NCBI GenBank assembly: GCA_023382455.1
Contig: JAHDVX010000002.1
Coordinates: forward strand, 1-64,000
DNA: 64,000 nucleotides
Source of the DNA: Flavobacteriales bacterium
GTDB lineage: Bacteria > Bacteroidota > Bacteroidia > Flavobacteriales_F > PHOS-HE28
Reading direction: 5' to 3'
Shown here: positions 1 to 8,358 of the stretch, one piece after another
Layout of the letters: each line of letters starts with the position of its first letter
Position numbering within the stretch: the stretch's first letter is position 1
Notes under the pieces: generated by a model
Database searches by the model: none
What the model was told of the DNA's origin: nothing
The model's input: the letters and a program-made list of their open reading frames with translations, nothing else
Position numbers and translations under genes: made by a program

Positions 1-146
1 CGATCGGCGGGCCTCTCTTGTTTTCAGGCCGCTTCGCGCGCTGCGCCCTATATTCGTGGACCCGTATCCCTTCAGCCAACCACGGGCACCGGCCTTTCGG
101 CGCCCCGCTTGATCACCACGGCTGAACCATCCATGCGGGGGTGAAC

Positions 147-581
147 ATGGCCACATTCGAGAAACGCGAGAAGGAAAAGAAGAAACTCCAGAAGAAGCAG
201 GAGAAGATGCGCCGCCGCGAGGAGCGAAAGTCCAACCAGGGCGACGGCAGCCTGGAATCCATGATGGCCTACGTGGATGAGAATGGCATGCTCTCGGACA
301 CCCCGCCGGACCCCGCCAAGCGCGTGGAGATCGATGCGAGCGAGATCGAATTGGGCGTTCCCCGCCGGGAGCAGGAAGAAGCAGACCCCGTGCACCACGG
401 CAAGGTGGATTTCTTCGACACCCAGAAAGGCTTCGGCTTCATCAATGGAGACGGAGGGCGCGAACGCTACTTCTTCCACATCAGCGGCACCTTGGAGGAT
501 GTGGCGGACGGCGACCGGGTGAGCTTCGAGCTTGAGCAAGGGCCCAAGGGCCTGAACGCTGTCCGCGTCAAGCGGAATTGA
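147..581 (+). CDS. Cold-shock-domain protein with charged N-terminal extension
   Basis: 144 aa. Residues 1-30 are almost entirely Lys, Arg, Glu and Gln and should form a basic helix or coiled coil. Residues 31-80 are a polar linker, and residues 83-144 are one cold-shock (OB-fold) domain with RNP1 KGFGFI (94-99) and RNP2 YFFHIS (108-113). Such domains bind single-stranded RNA or DNA as chaperones; the basic tail probably adds RNA affinity (inference). I chose ATG 147 over an in-frame GTG two codons upstream because CATGCGGGGGTG gives it purine-rich spacing. A second, minimal CspA-type protein is on the opposite strand at 11901-12092. The gene stands alone, with a long intergenic region after it. 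Confidence 0.88.
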   Translation: MATFEKREKEKKKLQKKQEKMRRREERKSNQGDGSLESMMAYVDENGMLSDTPPDPAKRVEIDASEIELGVPRREQEEADPVHHGKVDFFDTQKGFGFINGDGGRERYFFHISGTLEDVADGDRVSFELEQGPKGLNAVRVKRN

Positions 582-749
582 AAAAGCCCCCACCGCTTCG
601 GGTATTGGGCATCTCGTGCGCTGAACCGCCGAAGAGCATGCCGGGTGGCCCTTTGCGGCCACATTCCGGGGGCATCCTCACGCTTACTGAGCCGGTGAGG
701 AAGATCCGTTCTCTTTTTCCATCCGGTGGAAGAACGATGTGGTGCTAAG

Positions 750-813
750 GTTCAAGAGTGCGGGGGTGCGAGAGTGCGAGGGCCGCTCCTCGCGCACGCT
801 CGTACCCTTGAAC
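750..813. repeat. Long imperfect inverted repeat, 5' arm with GTGCGAG-like units
   Basis: GTTCAAGAGTGCG at the left is answered by CGTACCCTTGAAC at the right, and the arms continue inward imperfectly, so the segment could fold into one long hairpin. The left arm has near-repeated GTGCGGGG/GTGCGAGA/GTGCGAGG units. It lies in a gene-free stretch of about 340 bp (582-928). No coding potential was seen. It could be a dispersed palindromic repeat of this genome, or a weak terminator for the cold-shock gene. Confidence 0.5.
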
Positions 814-844
814 AGTCCGTTTCTTTCATGCCGCCTCTGTAAAA

Positions 845-871
845 TACGGGGATTACCGTAGTGAAATACGG
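845..871. promoter_or_regulatory. Three TACGG half-sites phased at 11 bp (candidate operator)
   Basis: TACGG (845-849), its reverse complement CCGTA (856-860) and TACGG again (867-871) have centres exactly 11 bp apart, about one helical turn. The second and third sites form a perfect 6-bp inverted repeat, ACCGTA-N6-TACGGT. The array ends 35 bp before the -7-like element of the downstream beta-propeller gene, a position suited to an activator or repressor. No regulator was identified. Confidence 0.45.
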
Positions 872-905
872 TCACCAACGGAGGCGACACCACGTAGAAA
901 GCGGG

Positions 906-913
906 GAACTTTG
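906..913 (+). promoter_or_regulatory. -7-like element GAACTTTG
   Basis: Matches the Bacteroidota -7 consensus TAnnTTTG at 7 of 8 positions counting the two free ones. It overlaps the TTG codon at 911, which argues that translation of the next gene starts further downstream (GTG 929). Confidence 0.4.
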
Positions 914-928
914 CCAAAACCCGCGCAC

Positions 929-2122
929 GTGTACACCTTCGATCTATCGGAAAGGATTTCCAGGATCCCTGCCAGGACGGTGATCACCATTGCTGTTGCC
1001 GGACTGCTGGCCTTGACCGCAGCGGCACAGGACGACGGGCAGCAATACCGCATCCTGAAGGTGGGCGGCCAGGAAACGATGTCCGGCTACCTGACCTGCT
1101 GGTTGGACCTGGCACCGGACGACAAGACCGTGGGCCTATCCTCCACCCAGAGCTTCCCCTACCGCTCCTTTGCCATCGACGACGAGGAGCACGTCAGCAA
1201 GCTGGACGTTGGGAACTGGTATGCCGGTTCCCGCGCGCGGTTCAGCAACACGGGCAAGTACCTCGTACTGCAGCAGCTCTATTACTTGGACTTCGCGCCC
1301 AACAAGGACCGGCCGATCCAATATGAGATCGTGGACTTCACCACGGGAAAGACCGTGCGCCGGTTCGAGGACCTCTTTGCCGCCGCACTCACACCGGACG
1401 AACGCACCGTGGTCACCTTGGATAAGGACGGCGTGAAATTCACGGACCTCGCCACGGGCCATGCGGACCGGGCCCGCAGCATCGATCGTACCGGCAACGC
1501 CGTGGCGGTGAGCAACGACGGAAAACGGCTGGCCGTGGCCCACCGGCCCACCAAGGACGAGGTGGCCGCATTGCCCAGCGTGCGCAACGACAAGGACGCC
1601 ATCAAGCACGGCGTGAAGCAAGGGCAGATCGTGGTGGTGTACGACATGGCCACCTTGAAGCCGCTCTACACGCTGCCCGAGCTCTTCGACAAGATCTTCC
1701 GCCTGGAATACAGCCCGGACGGCAAGGACCTGTGGATACATGCCAAGCCGCACACGCGGAAGAGCGGCAACCCGAACCCGAACCAGAGCTATGTGAGCGT
1801 GGCCGATGCGGCCACCGGCGGGATGCGCAGGACGGCCTTCCCCTCGCTCGCCCTGTACGAACCTGACTTCCGCATCAGCCCGGACGGCACGCTCTTCGCC
1901 ATCGGCAGCCAGGGTGGCCGGTTCATGGAGGTCCATCTGTATGACCGGGCCACCGGCGCCATGAAGGACCGCTTCATCCTCAGCTACCGGATCTTCGAGA
2001 AGATGGCCTCCAAGGCCGAATTCCCCAGCGACGGCCGGCTGTCGATCATCTTCCTGCCCGATGGGAAGCGCATGCTGATGACGTTCGGAAACCGCTTGAT
2101 CGAATGGACCTACGCACCATGA
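929..2122 (+). CDS. Secreted WD40/YVTN-like beta-propeller protein
   Basis: 397 aa from GTG 929. An in-frame TTG at 911 would give six more residues but lies inside the promoter-like element. A hydrophobic stretch, VITIAVAGLLALTAAAQ, ends in a plausible signal-peptidase site, so the protein should be exported. The rest has propeller-blade features: repeated S-x-DGK/TPDE turns (SNDGKRLA, SPDGKDLW, SPDGTLFA, LPDGKRML) and short beta strands. No catalytic motif was recognised; function unknown. Its stop overlaps the next start as ATGA, so the two are probably translationally coupled. Confidence 0.7.
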   Translation: MYTFDLSERISRIPARTVITIAVAGLLALTAAAQDDGQQYRILKVGGQETMSGYLTCWLDLAPDDKTVGLSSTQSFPYRSFAIDDEEHVSKLDVGNWYAGSRARFSNTGKYLVLQQLYYLDFAPNKDRPIQYEIVDFTTGKTVRRFEDLFAAALTPDERTVVTLDKDGVKFTDLATGHADRARSIDRTGNAVAVSNDGKRLAVAHRPTKDEVAALPSVRNDKDAIKHGVKQGQIVVVYDMATLKPLYTLPELFDKIFRLEYSPDGKDLWIHAKPHTRKSGNPNPNQSYVSVADAATGGMRRTAFPSLALYEPDFRISPDGTLFAIGSQGGRFMEVHLYDRATGAMKDRFILSYRIFEKMASKAEFPSDGRLSIIFLPDGKRMLMTFGNRLIEWTYAP

Positions 2123-2496
2123 GACACCTCTTCGTTTGGCTCTTCGCCATCGCCTTCGCGCTCGGCGCCAATGCCCAGAAGAAGGAACTGATCGAGGACA
2201 AGGAGACGATCCTCGCCCGGGCATCGGAAGTCCTCGATGCCTCGCTCCGGCCGGGATCGGAGGTTTACGAGGCCATCGTGAAGGAGAACCTCATCGGGCG
2301 CTATGTGCTGCAAGTGAGCTTCCGCGACAAAGGCGACATCAGCAGCGTGTTCGTGGTGAGCGCCGAAGGCCATGACATACGCTCCCAGAACCGCTTCAAG
2401 GACCTCATCCACCTTTCGCGGATGCCCTTCAAGATGCCCAAAGGCAGGCAGTACCGCATCGAACACACCTTCGACCTGAACACTTTACCGCGCTAG
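2119..2496 (+). CDS. Small secreted protein of unknown function
   Basis: 125 aa. ATG 2119 overlaps the preceding TGA and is directly followed by a signal peptide (MRHLFVWLFAIAFALGANAQ). The alternative ATG 2104 would put five extra residues before it. The mature part is mixed alpha/beta and highly charged, with a VLQVSFRDKGDISSVFVVSA segment reminiscent of the TonB C-terminal-type fold found in small Bacteroidota secreted proteins; that likeness is only suggestive. Probably the second gene of a three-gene unit with the two propeller proteins. Confidence 0.65.
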   Translation: MRHLFVWLFAIAFALGANAQKKELIEDKETILARASEVLDASLRPGSEVYEAIVKENLIGRYVLQVSFRDKGDISSVFVVSAEGHDIRSQNRFKDLIHLSRMPFKMPKGRQYRIEHTFDLNTLPR

Positions 2497-2519
2497 AACG
2501 TACCACGCCGAACAACACC

Positions 2520-4166
2520 ATGAAACAGATACTCACCCCCATCCTGATGTCCGCCGCCATCGGACTCCACGCCCAGGAAGAAATGCCCACGGTGTGGGAA
2601 ACCAAGCTGGAACACCGTTTCGACTACACCGGAACGGGTACCGAAGAACGCGGATACAGCTTCTCCGCCGACGACAAGGAGATGACCGTGTTCGACAACA
2701 AGACCGGTGCCACCAAATGGACCGGCCGGTACAAGGACCTTACGCCCAAGCTCAGCAAGGTGGACGAGCTGATCCCCTTCTGGGAAAGCGATGCCGTGTT
2801 CCTCTTCGACCGTAAGATGGGCAAGGACCAGATCGCCGTGCTGGAGCTGGCCACCGGCAAGATGTTGTGGAATACCGACAAGTACCAGAACCTTTCCGAT
2901 GAGAACGTGGTGTACATCCCCGAGAAGGACGGCTTCGCGATCTCGCTGAAGGAACGCCTGGTGTTCGTGAAGGCCAAGACCGGCGAAGAGCTCTGGAGCA
3001 CCGATAAATTCAAGGGTGTGGCCGGGCAATATGTGACCACCCCCGATGGCAAACTGGTGATGGTGAACTTCGTTCCCGGCAACCTGGCCGCGCTGTTCAC
3101 CGGGTTCAAGAACCAGATCGTGAAGATCGACCTGGCCAACGGCAACATCCTCTGGGAGAACACCTACATCGGCCGTGCGGAGCGCAAAGTGATCAGCAAG
3201 GAGTTCCTCTATGACCTGAACGTGGAGGGCGACAAGGTCTTCCTGCGCATGAACGGCATGCAGGTCTACGACCTGAACACCGGTGCCAACATCTACACCG
3301 CCGCCTTCGATTACACGCCCGATAAGATCGTGGGGGCCCCTGCCGGAGCGAAGAAATTCGGCGTTTACCACGCCGTGGCCGACCCCGTGATCGTGGGCGA
3401 TGACCTGTACGTCTTGGACATGAGCAGCAAGAAGAGCCAGTATGTGAAGAAATACGACCGCAATAGCGGCAAGCTGCTGTGGACCAGCCCGGAGATCAAG
3501 GAAGCACGCGCCATCCCCAACATGTATGTGGTGGGCGATCGTATACTGCTCCAGATCGGCGGAAATGTGGAGTGCCAGGCCTACATCTATCGCCGCGAAC
3601 GCCAGTCCGATGGCTCCTACACCATCGTGGAGGAGTGGCGCATCTGGCGCCCGAACGTCAAGCCCAATGGGGTACAGGCGTTCAACACCGCCGATGGCAG
3701 CCTGGCCTGGGACAGCGAACGTTTTCGTAAAGGCATCACCAACGCCGTGGTGGTGGGCGACCAGTTCGTGGTGTGCAGCGGCAAGGAGTTGTACAGCATG
3801 GATGTGAAGACCGGGGCCGAGAAGTTCGTGGTGCCCGTGGCCAAGGGCGGTGTTGGGAACGCCGACCAGATCATGACTTACAAGGACTTGGTCGTGGTGG
3901 TGGGCGACAAGGGTGTAAGCACCTTCAACATGAGCACCGGCGAGGCCGTGGCCAGTGGCAAGTACAAAAAAGCAGACCTGGAGGACGTGGAGGGCGATCG
4001 CATGATCCTGAAGACCGCCAAGGCCGACATCGCCTGCTTCGACCTGGACAATTGCACCTACAAGGAGTTCAAGGCCCGCACCGGCGCCGTGACCAGCATG
4101 AGCACAGACGGCAACTTCGTGTACGTGTACGACAAGAAGAACGTGACCAAGGTGGCCACGCGCTAA
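2520..4166 (+). CDS. PQQ-like beta-propeller repeat protein
   Basis: 548 aa with an N-terminal signal peptide ending near LHAQ (residues 1-19). Repeats of the PQQ-binding-like type run throughout: strand, turn, then D-x-x-TG-x-x-x-W (for example LELATGKMLWN, AKTGEELWS, DLANGNILWE, DRNSGKLLW, NTADGSLAWD, DVKTGAEKF). This family forms 7-8-bladed propellers; many members are not enzymes and act as scaffolds, like BamB. The catalytic residues of quinoprotein dehydrogenases were not identified. It follows the small secreted gene by 23 bp and is closed by a clear terminator. Confidence 0.8.
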   Translation: MKQILTPILMSAAIGLHAQEEMPTVWETKLEHRFDYTGTGTEERGYSFSADDKEMTVFDNKTGATKWTGRYKDLTPKLSKVDELIPFWESDAVFLFDRKMGKDQIAVLELATGKMLWNTDKYQNLSDENVVYIPEKDGFAISLKERLVFVKAKTGEELWSTDKFKGVAGQYVTTPDGKLVMVNFVPGNLAALFTGFKNQIVKIDLANGNILWENTYIGRAERKVISKEFLYDLNVEGDKVFLRMNGMQVYDLNTGANIYTAAFDYTPDKIVGAPAGAKKFGVYHAVADPVIVGDDLYVLDMSSKKSQYVKKYDRNSGKLLWTSPEIKEARAIPNMYVVGDRILLQIGGNVECQAYIYRRERQSDGSYTIVEEWRIWRPNVKPNGVQAFNTADGSLAWDSERFRKGITNAVVVGDQFVVCSGKELYSMDVKTGAEKFVVPVAKGGVGNADQIMTYKDLVVVVGDKGVSTFNMSTGEAVASGKYKKADLEDVEGDRMILKTAKADIACFDLDNCTYKEFKARTGAVTSMSTDGNFVYVYDKKNVTKVATR

Positions 4167-4188
4167 GCCATACTCCCGCCATTGCCCG

Positions 4189-4219
4189 ACGGGCCGCGCC
4201 GAAAGGTGCGGCCCGTTTT
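4189..4219 (+). terminator. Rho-independent terminator
   Basis: ACGGGCCGC pairs with GCGGCCCGT around a 10-base loop, followed by TTTTC. It lies 23 bp after the stop of the PQQ-like gene and closes the 929-4166 unit. Confidence 0.8.
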
Positions 4220-4296
4220 CGTTCCTGCCCCACATGAAAGTAGGTAATGGCCATATTGCCCGTCCGATACTTTTCGGCTGTCAACTTGAAGTACCG

Positions 4297-5688
4297 ATGC
4301 GTAAACAACTACTTCCTCTCTTTTTCGTGCTTTCTCTCCCCGCTGCGCTGAACGCCCAGCAGATCGCCACCGGAGCCTATTGGTCCATGGCGATCTGCGA
4401 AGACCAGGAGCTCCAGGTCTGGGGGTCGAATATCTATGGCCAATTCGGTGATGGTACCAACAACTCAACAAACACGGCCATCATCATCCCGGGTCTCGGC
4501 CCGGTGCTGGACATGCAGGGCGGCTACGGCCATACCGTGGCGCTCGCGGCCGATTCCACCGTGTGGTGCTGGGGCCGGAATGACTTCGGCGGGCTGGGCT
4601 ACGGCACCACGCAAGGCAGCTTTATCCCGCAACAAGTGGCCAACCTGAACGGCGTGGTGGCCGTAGCGGCCGGCGACATGTCCTCGGCCGCGCTGAAGGC
4701 GGACGGCACCCTGTGGACCTGGGGTTGGAACAACTACGGCCAGTCGGGCACGGGGATCACGGCGAACTATCTGGCCGAACCCACCATGGTGGACATGACG
4801 GGCATTACTTCCATGGCCTTGGGTGCCGGATATATGCTCGTGCTCCGGAATGACGGCTCGGTATGGGGCTGGGGCCTCAACGACCGCAGCCAATTGGGCG
4901 CAGGCATCAACGCTTCAACCACATACCCGGATTCCGTGCAAGCCGTGGGGCTCACGCAAGTAGTGGCCATCACTGCCTCGCGATACTATTTCAGCGCAGC
5001 CCTGAGGGCCGACGGCTCCGTTTGGACCTGGGGAGACAACATGTGGGGGCAGATGGGCAACGGCACCACCGACCGCAACCATGTGCCCGCGCAGGTGCCC
5101 GGCCTTTCGGACATCGTGGCCATCGCCGACCAGATCGGGCAGGGGCATATCTGTGCCGTGCGCAACGATGGCACCGTGTGGACATGGGGATACAATCTCA
5201 AGGGCCAGCTGGGCAATGGCACCAACACGGACAGCAACGTGCCCGTCCAGGTCAGCGGCCTGGATGATGTGGTGGCCGTATCCTGCGGCATGGAACATAC
5301 CCTGGCACTCAAGGCGGACGGCACGGCCTGGGCCTGGGGCCGGAACGCCTCCGGCGAACTGGGCGACGGAACGATCATCAATAGCAATGTGCCCGTGCCG
5401 GTGTCCGGCATCTGCACCGCCACTGGGGTAGCCGAAGCATCCGGCTTGGCCAGGCCGCTGACCGTGACCCCCAACCCCTCCGACGGCCACTTCCGCCTGT
5501 CCACCTTGCCATGGCCCGCACTACGCGGGGCCATCCACAATGCGCTTGGCGCGAAGGTGATGGACCTGAACACCGCACAGATGAGCGGTGCAGAGACCAT
5601 TGCCCTGGGTGATCGGCCTGCCGGCGTGTATCTGCTCCGGGTGGAAAGCGGCCTGGGCACGGCGACCACGAGGATCGTCGTGCAATAG
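4297..5688 (+). CDS. RCC1-repeat protein with T9SS type A sorting domain
   Basis: 463 aa. The ATG at 4297 is followed directly by a signal peptide (MRKQLLPLFFVLSLPAALNAQ); in-frame upstream codons would delay it. About seven RCC1-type blades follow, each with WxWGxNxxGQLGxGT-like motifs (WGWGLNDRSQLG, WTWGDNMWGQMGNG, WTWGYNLKGQLGNG), forming a seven-bladed propeller. The last 75 residues (VTPNPSDGHF ... AGVYLLRVE ... RIVVQ) are a T9SS type A C-terminal signal, so the protein is exported by PorT/Spr-type machinery and probably surface-attached. The ligand is unknown. Directly after its stop lies a decayed fragment of another gene. Confidence 0.88.
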   Translation: MRKQLLPLFFVLSLPAALNAQQIATGAYWSMAICEDQELQVWGSNIYGQFGDGTNNSTNTAIIIPGLGPVLDMQGGYGHTVALAADSTVWCWGRNDFGGLGYGTTQGSFIPQQVANLNGVVAVAAGDMSSAALKADGTLWTWGWNNYGQSGTGITANYLAEPTMVDMTGITSMALGAGYMLVLRNDGSVWGWGLNDRSQLGAGINASTTYPDSVQAVGLTQVVAITASRYYFSAALRADGSVWTWGDNMWGQMGNGTTDRNHVPAQVPGLSDIVAIADQIGQGHICAVRNDGTVWTWGYNLKGQLGNGTNTDSNVPVQVSGLDDVVAVSCGMEHTLALKADGTAWAWGRNASGELGDGTIINSNVPVPVSGICTATGVAEASGLARPLTVTPNPSDGHFRLSTLPWPALRGAIHNALGAKVMDLNTAQMSGAETIALGDRPAGVYLLRVESGLGTATTRIVVQ

Positions 5689-5904
5689 GATGCCACGGGC
5701 CACTATTTCATCCTTTCCGCCGTGGACCAGACCCTGCTGGTGCTGGACCGGAAGGGTGGCTACGTGGGGCTATACCTTCTGGATGAAAAGCTGCTCCCCA
5801 AGGCGGAGGGCATCACCTTCCTGGCCAATGGCGATATGCTGATCGCCACCGAGGGCAAGGATGCGCCGCCCAGGCTGGTGCGCCATGCCCGTGGCAACCG
5901 TTGA
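5689..5904 (+). pseudogene. Orphan C-terminal fragment of an SdiA-regulated-type propeller protein
   Basis: Open in the same frame as the preceding RCC1 gene but after its TAG stop. The 71-residue translation contains GHYFILSAVDQTLLVLD, a PKAEGITFLANGDMLIATEG segment and a final LVRHARGNR, which match the last blades of the SdiA-regulated/phytase-like family (YYILSA..LLVLD..., EGI.F..DG.L.I..EG). No start codon, signal peptide or N-terminal blades precede it, so it cannot encode a whole protein. It looks like the 3' remnant of a gene whose 5' part was replaced by the RCC1/T9SS gene. The family assignment is from memory of its motifs. Confidence 0.65.
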
Positions 5905-6006
5905 GCAACGGCAAGGGCCATCCCGCCGCTTCGTCGAATTCTTTCCTGGCGGAATGTGAAATTTGCCCCGTCCCATCCTTGACCCGGCAAGAACCCAACA
6001 TCAACC

Positions 6007-6501
6007 ATGACCCAAGGAGAAGCCATCGCCGCCGAATTGATGCAATTCCACGCCCCCACCCGCACCCTGCTGGAGCGCATCCCGCACGACAAGCTCGCAT
6101 GGAAGCCGCACGAAAAGTCCATGACCCTGGGGCGGCTCGGACGGCATGTGGCCGAGCTTCCGCATTGGATCGTCAAATCGTTCCAGTTCCCGGAATTTGA
6201 TTTCGTGGCCCAGGGTTACGCACCGCGCACTCCGGACGATCATGCGGAGATCATGGCCACCCTGGAGGAACAATGGGGCCAGGCCGCGAACCTGCTGAAG
6301 CAGGCCAGCGATGCCGACCTGGCCGTGCCCTTCACCATGTGCAGGGGGGAGCACGTGATCAGCCGGTTGACCCGTGCCGAAACTGCCCGGCACCACATCA
6401 AGCACATGATCCACCACCGCGGGCAGCTCAGCGTATACCTGCGCCTGCTGGACGTGCCCATCCCCGAGCTGTTCGGCCCCACGGCGGACACAAGGCGTTA
6501 A
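6007..6501 (+). CDS. DinB-family four-helix protein
   Basis: 164 aa. It has the pattern of the DinB/YfiT-like four-helix metal-binding superfamily: an N-terminal helix, a conserved GRHVAELPHW segment (His near 47 and 53), and C-terminal HHIKHMIHHRGQL with the two-His metal site and the typical HRGQL ending. Members include thiol S-transferases and DNA-damage-inducible proteins; the substrate here is unknown. A TTTG-containing -7-like element (GAAATTTG near 5958) lies about 40 bp upstream. It appears monocistronic. Confidence 0.85.
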   Translation: MTQGEAIAAELMQFHAPTRTLLERIPHDKLAWKPHEKSMTLGRLGRHVAELPHWIVKSFQFPEFDFVAQGYAPRTPDDHAEIMATLEEQWGQAANLLKQASDADLAVPFTMCRGEHVISRLTRAETARHHIKHMIHHRGQLSVYLRLLDVPIPELFGPTADTRR

Positions 6502-6662
6502 TTACCATACGGGTCCCACCGAATAGCCTGTTAAACCCCAAGGCAGAAGGACCATATATTGATCGGAAGGCCGGATGATCTGGCAATCCGGGGCCGGGAA
6601 GCGGGGCAAATGGGACGTGTTCCCGAACTTCGCGTCCGCAGAAACCGCCCTCCCGGCCCTCC

Positions 6663-6694
6663 TCTGATCTTCTGATCCTCTGATTTTCTGATTA
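6663..6694. repeat. Four tandem 8-bp TCTGATnn repeats
   Basis: TCTGATCT-TCTGATCC-TCTGATTT-TCTGATTA lies immediately upstream (8 bp) of the carboxyltransferase start. Four exact TCTGAT cores at an 8-bp period are the only marked structure in the 201-bp gap after the DinB gene. It may be polymerase-slippage low complexity; a regulatory role is unproven. Confidence 0.55.
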
Positions 6695-6702
6695 CTTGAC
6701 CC

Positions 6703-8358
6703 ATGCCCGAAAAGATCGACCTCGAAGCCTCCAAGAACGAGGACCACAACAAGCTCGCCGTATCCGACCTGCACAAGCGGCTGGTGAAGGTGTACCAAGG
6801 CGGCGGCGAGAAGCACACGGCCAAGCACAAGGCCAAGGGCAAGATGACGGCCCGCGAGCGCATCGACGCCCTGCTGGACCCCAAGAGCCCGCGCATCGAG
6901 ATCGGTGCCTTCGCCGCCGACGGCATGTACACCGAATACGGCGGATGCCCCAGCGCCGGCGTGGTGGTGGTGATCGGCTACGTGAGCAAGCGCCAGTGCA
7001 TCGTGGTGGCCAACGACGCCACCGTGAAGGCCGGCGCTTGGTTCCCCATGACGGGCAAGAAGAACCTGCGCGCGCAGGAGATCGCCATCGAGAACCGCCT
7101 GCCCATCATCTACTTAGTGGACAGCGCGGGCGTGTTCCTGCCCATGCAGGACGAAATCTTCCCCGACAAGGAGCACTTCGGCCGCATCTTCCGCAACAAC
7201 GCCGTGATGAGCTCCATGGGCATCACGCAGATCGCCGCCGTCATGGGCAGCTGCGTGGCCGGCGGCGCCTACCTACCCATCATGAGCGATGAGGCCCTCA
7301 TCGTGGAAAAGACCGGCAGCATCTTCCTCGCGGGCAGCTACCTGGTGAAAGCCGCCATCGGCGAGGACATCGATAACGAAACCCTCGGCGGCGCCACCAC
7401 CCACAGCGAGATCAGCGGAGTGACCGATTACCAGTGCAAGGACGATGCGGACTGCCTGAAGAAGATCCGCGCCATCATGGACAAGCTGGGCAAGCCCAAG
7501 GATGCGGGCTTCAGCCGCGAGAAGCCCGCACCGCCCAAGGCCGATGAAAAGGAGATCTACGCCATCCTGCCCGACGAGCGCGCCAAGCCCTACGACATGC
7601 GCGAGCTGATCGCCCGCCTGGTGGACGACAGCGAATTCACCGAATACAAGCAGGGCTACGGCCAGAGCATCATCACGGCGTATGCCCGCATCGACGGCTG
7701 GGCCGTGGGCATCGTGGCCAACCAGCGCAAAGTGGTGAAGAGCAAGAAAGGCGAGATGCAGTTCGGCGGCGTGATTTACAGCGACAGCGCCGACAAGGCC
7801 ACGCGCTTCATCGCCAACTGCAACCAGAAAAACATCCCGCTGGTCTTCCTGCAGGACGTCACCGGCTTCATGGTGGGCAGCCGCAGCGAGCACGGCGGCA
7901 TCATCAAGGACGGCGCCAAGATGGTGAACGCCGTGAGCAACAGCGTGGTGCCCAAGTTCACCATCGTGGTGGGCAACAGCTACGGCGCCGGCAACTACGC
8001 CATGTGCGGCAAGGCCTACGATCCGCGCCTGATCGTGGGCTGGCCCAGCGCCAACGTGGCCGTGATGGGCGGCGACCAGGCCGCGAAGGTGCTGCTGCAG
8101 ATCGAGGTGGCCGCACTGAAGGAGCGCGGGGACTCCTCGACTTCGCTCGGAGTGACCAAGGAACGCGAGGAAGAGATCCTGGGCAAGATCCGTGCGAAAT
8201 ACCACGCCAGCACCAGCCCCTACTACGCGGCGGCCCGCCTTTGGCTGGATGCCGTGATCGATCCGTTGGAAACGCGGAAGTGGATCAGCATGGGGATTGA
8301 AGCGGCGAACCAGGCACCAGCGGAGCGGGCGTTCAATATGGGGGTGCTTCAGACATGA
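6703..8358 (+). CDS. Acyl-CoA carboxylase carboxyltransferase subunit, methylcrotonyl-CoA type
   Basis: 551 aa, about the normal length. It transfers carboxyl from biotin to an acyl-CoA; similarity is strongest to the beta subunit of 3-methylcrotonyl-CoA carboxylase (leucine degradation): FLPMQDEIFPDKEHFGRIF, then VMGSCVAGGAYLPIMSDE in the N-terminal half, and VTGFMVGS and SYGAGNYAMCG in the C-terminal half (oxyanion glycines). The biotin carboxylase partner is not in the window. Near the C-terminus, residues 477-486 (GDSSTSLGVT) are encoded by a palindromic repeat not expected in the family. The C-terminal coding end is duplicated at 9696-9953. The stop overlaps the next gene's start (ATGA). 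Confidence 0.9.
   Translation: MPEKIDLEASKNEDHNKLAVSDLHKRLVKVYQGGGEKHTAKHKAKGKMTARERIDALLDPKSPRIEIGAFAADGMYTEYGGCPSAGVVVVIGYVSKRQCIVVANDATVKAGAWFPMTGKKNLRAQEIAIENRLPIIYLVDSAGVFLPMQDEIFPDKEHFGRIFRNNAVMSSMGITQIAAVMGSCVAGGAYLPIMSDEALIVEKTGSIFLAGSYLVKAAIGEDIDNETLGGATTHSEISGVTDYQCKDDADCLKKIRAIMDKLGKPKDAGFSREKPAPPKADEKEIYAILPDERAKPYDMRELIARLVDDSEFTEYKQGYGQSIITAYARIDGWAVGIVANQRKVVKSKKGEMQFGGVIYSDSADKATRFIANCNQKNIPLVFLQDVTGFMVGSRSEHGGIIKDGAKMVNAVSNSVVPKFTIVVGNSYGAGNYAMCGKAYDPRLIVGWPSANVAVMGGDQAAKVLLQIEVAALKERGDSSTSLGVTKEREEEILGKIRAKYHASTSPYYAAARLWLDAVIDPLETRKWISMGIEAANQAPAERAFNMGVLQT
8130..8157. repeat. REP-like palindromic element inside the carboxyltransferase gene
   Basis: GGACTCCTCGACTTCGCTCGGAGTGACC has arms ACTCC and GGAGT around a TCGACTTCG core. 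In reverse it reads CACTCCGAGCGAAGTCGAGGAGT, a sequence type that recurs as a dispersed repeat in Bacteroidota genomes (from memory). It is inserted in frame, adding about ten residues between the conserved VAALKERG and KEREEEIL segments. It ends where the duplicated 3' segment (compare 9696-9953) begins. Confidence 0.6.

Noticed and set aside
1-146. Leading 146 bases as part of a gene
   Set aside because: No frame with family character was found; the open minus-strand frame is a shadow of the cold-shock gene.
2493-4235. 580-codon open frame antisense to the PQQ-like gene
   Set aside because: Antisense shadow of a GC-rich gene; the translation is a His/Val/Leu/Gly-rich string without domains, and the sense frame has a signal peptide and clear repeats. 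The same applies to long antisense frames at 12-14, 26.8-29.1, 33.3-35.8, 39.9-42.1, 42.5-44.2 and 44.3-46.4 kb.
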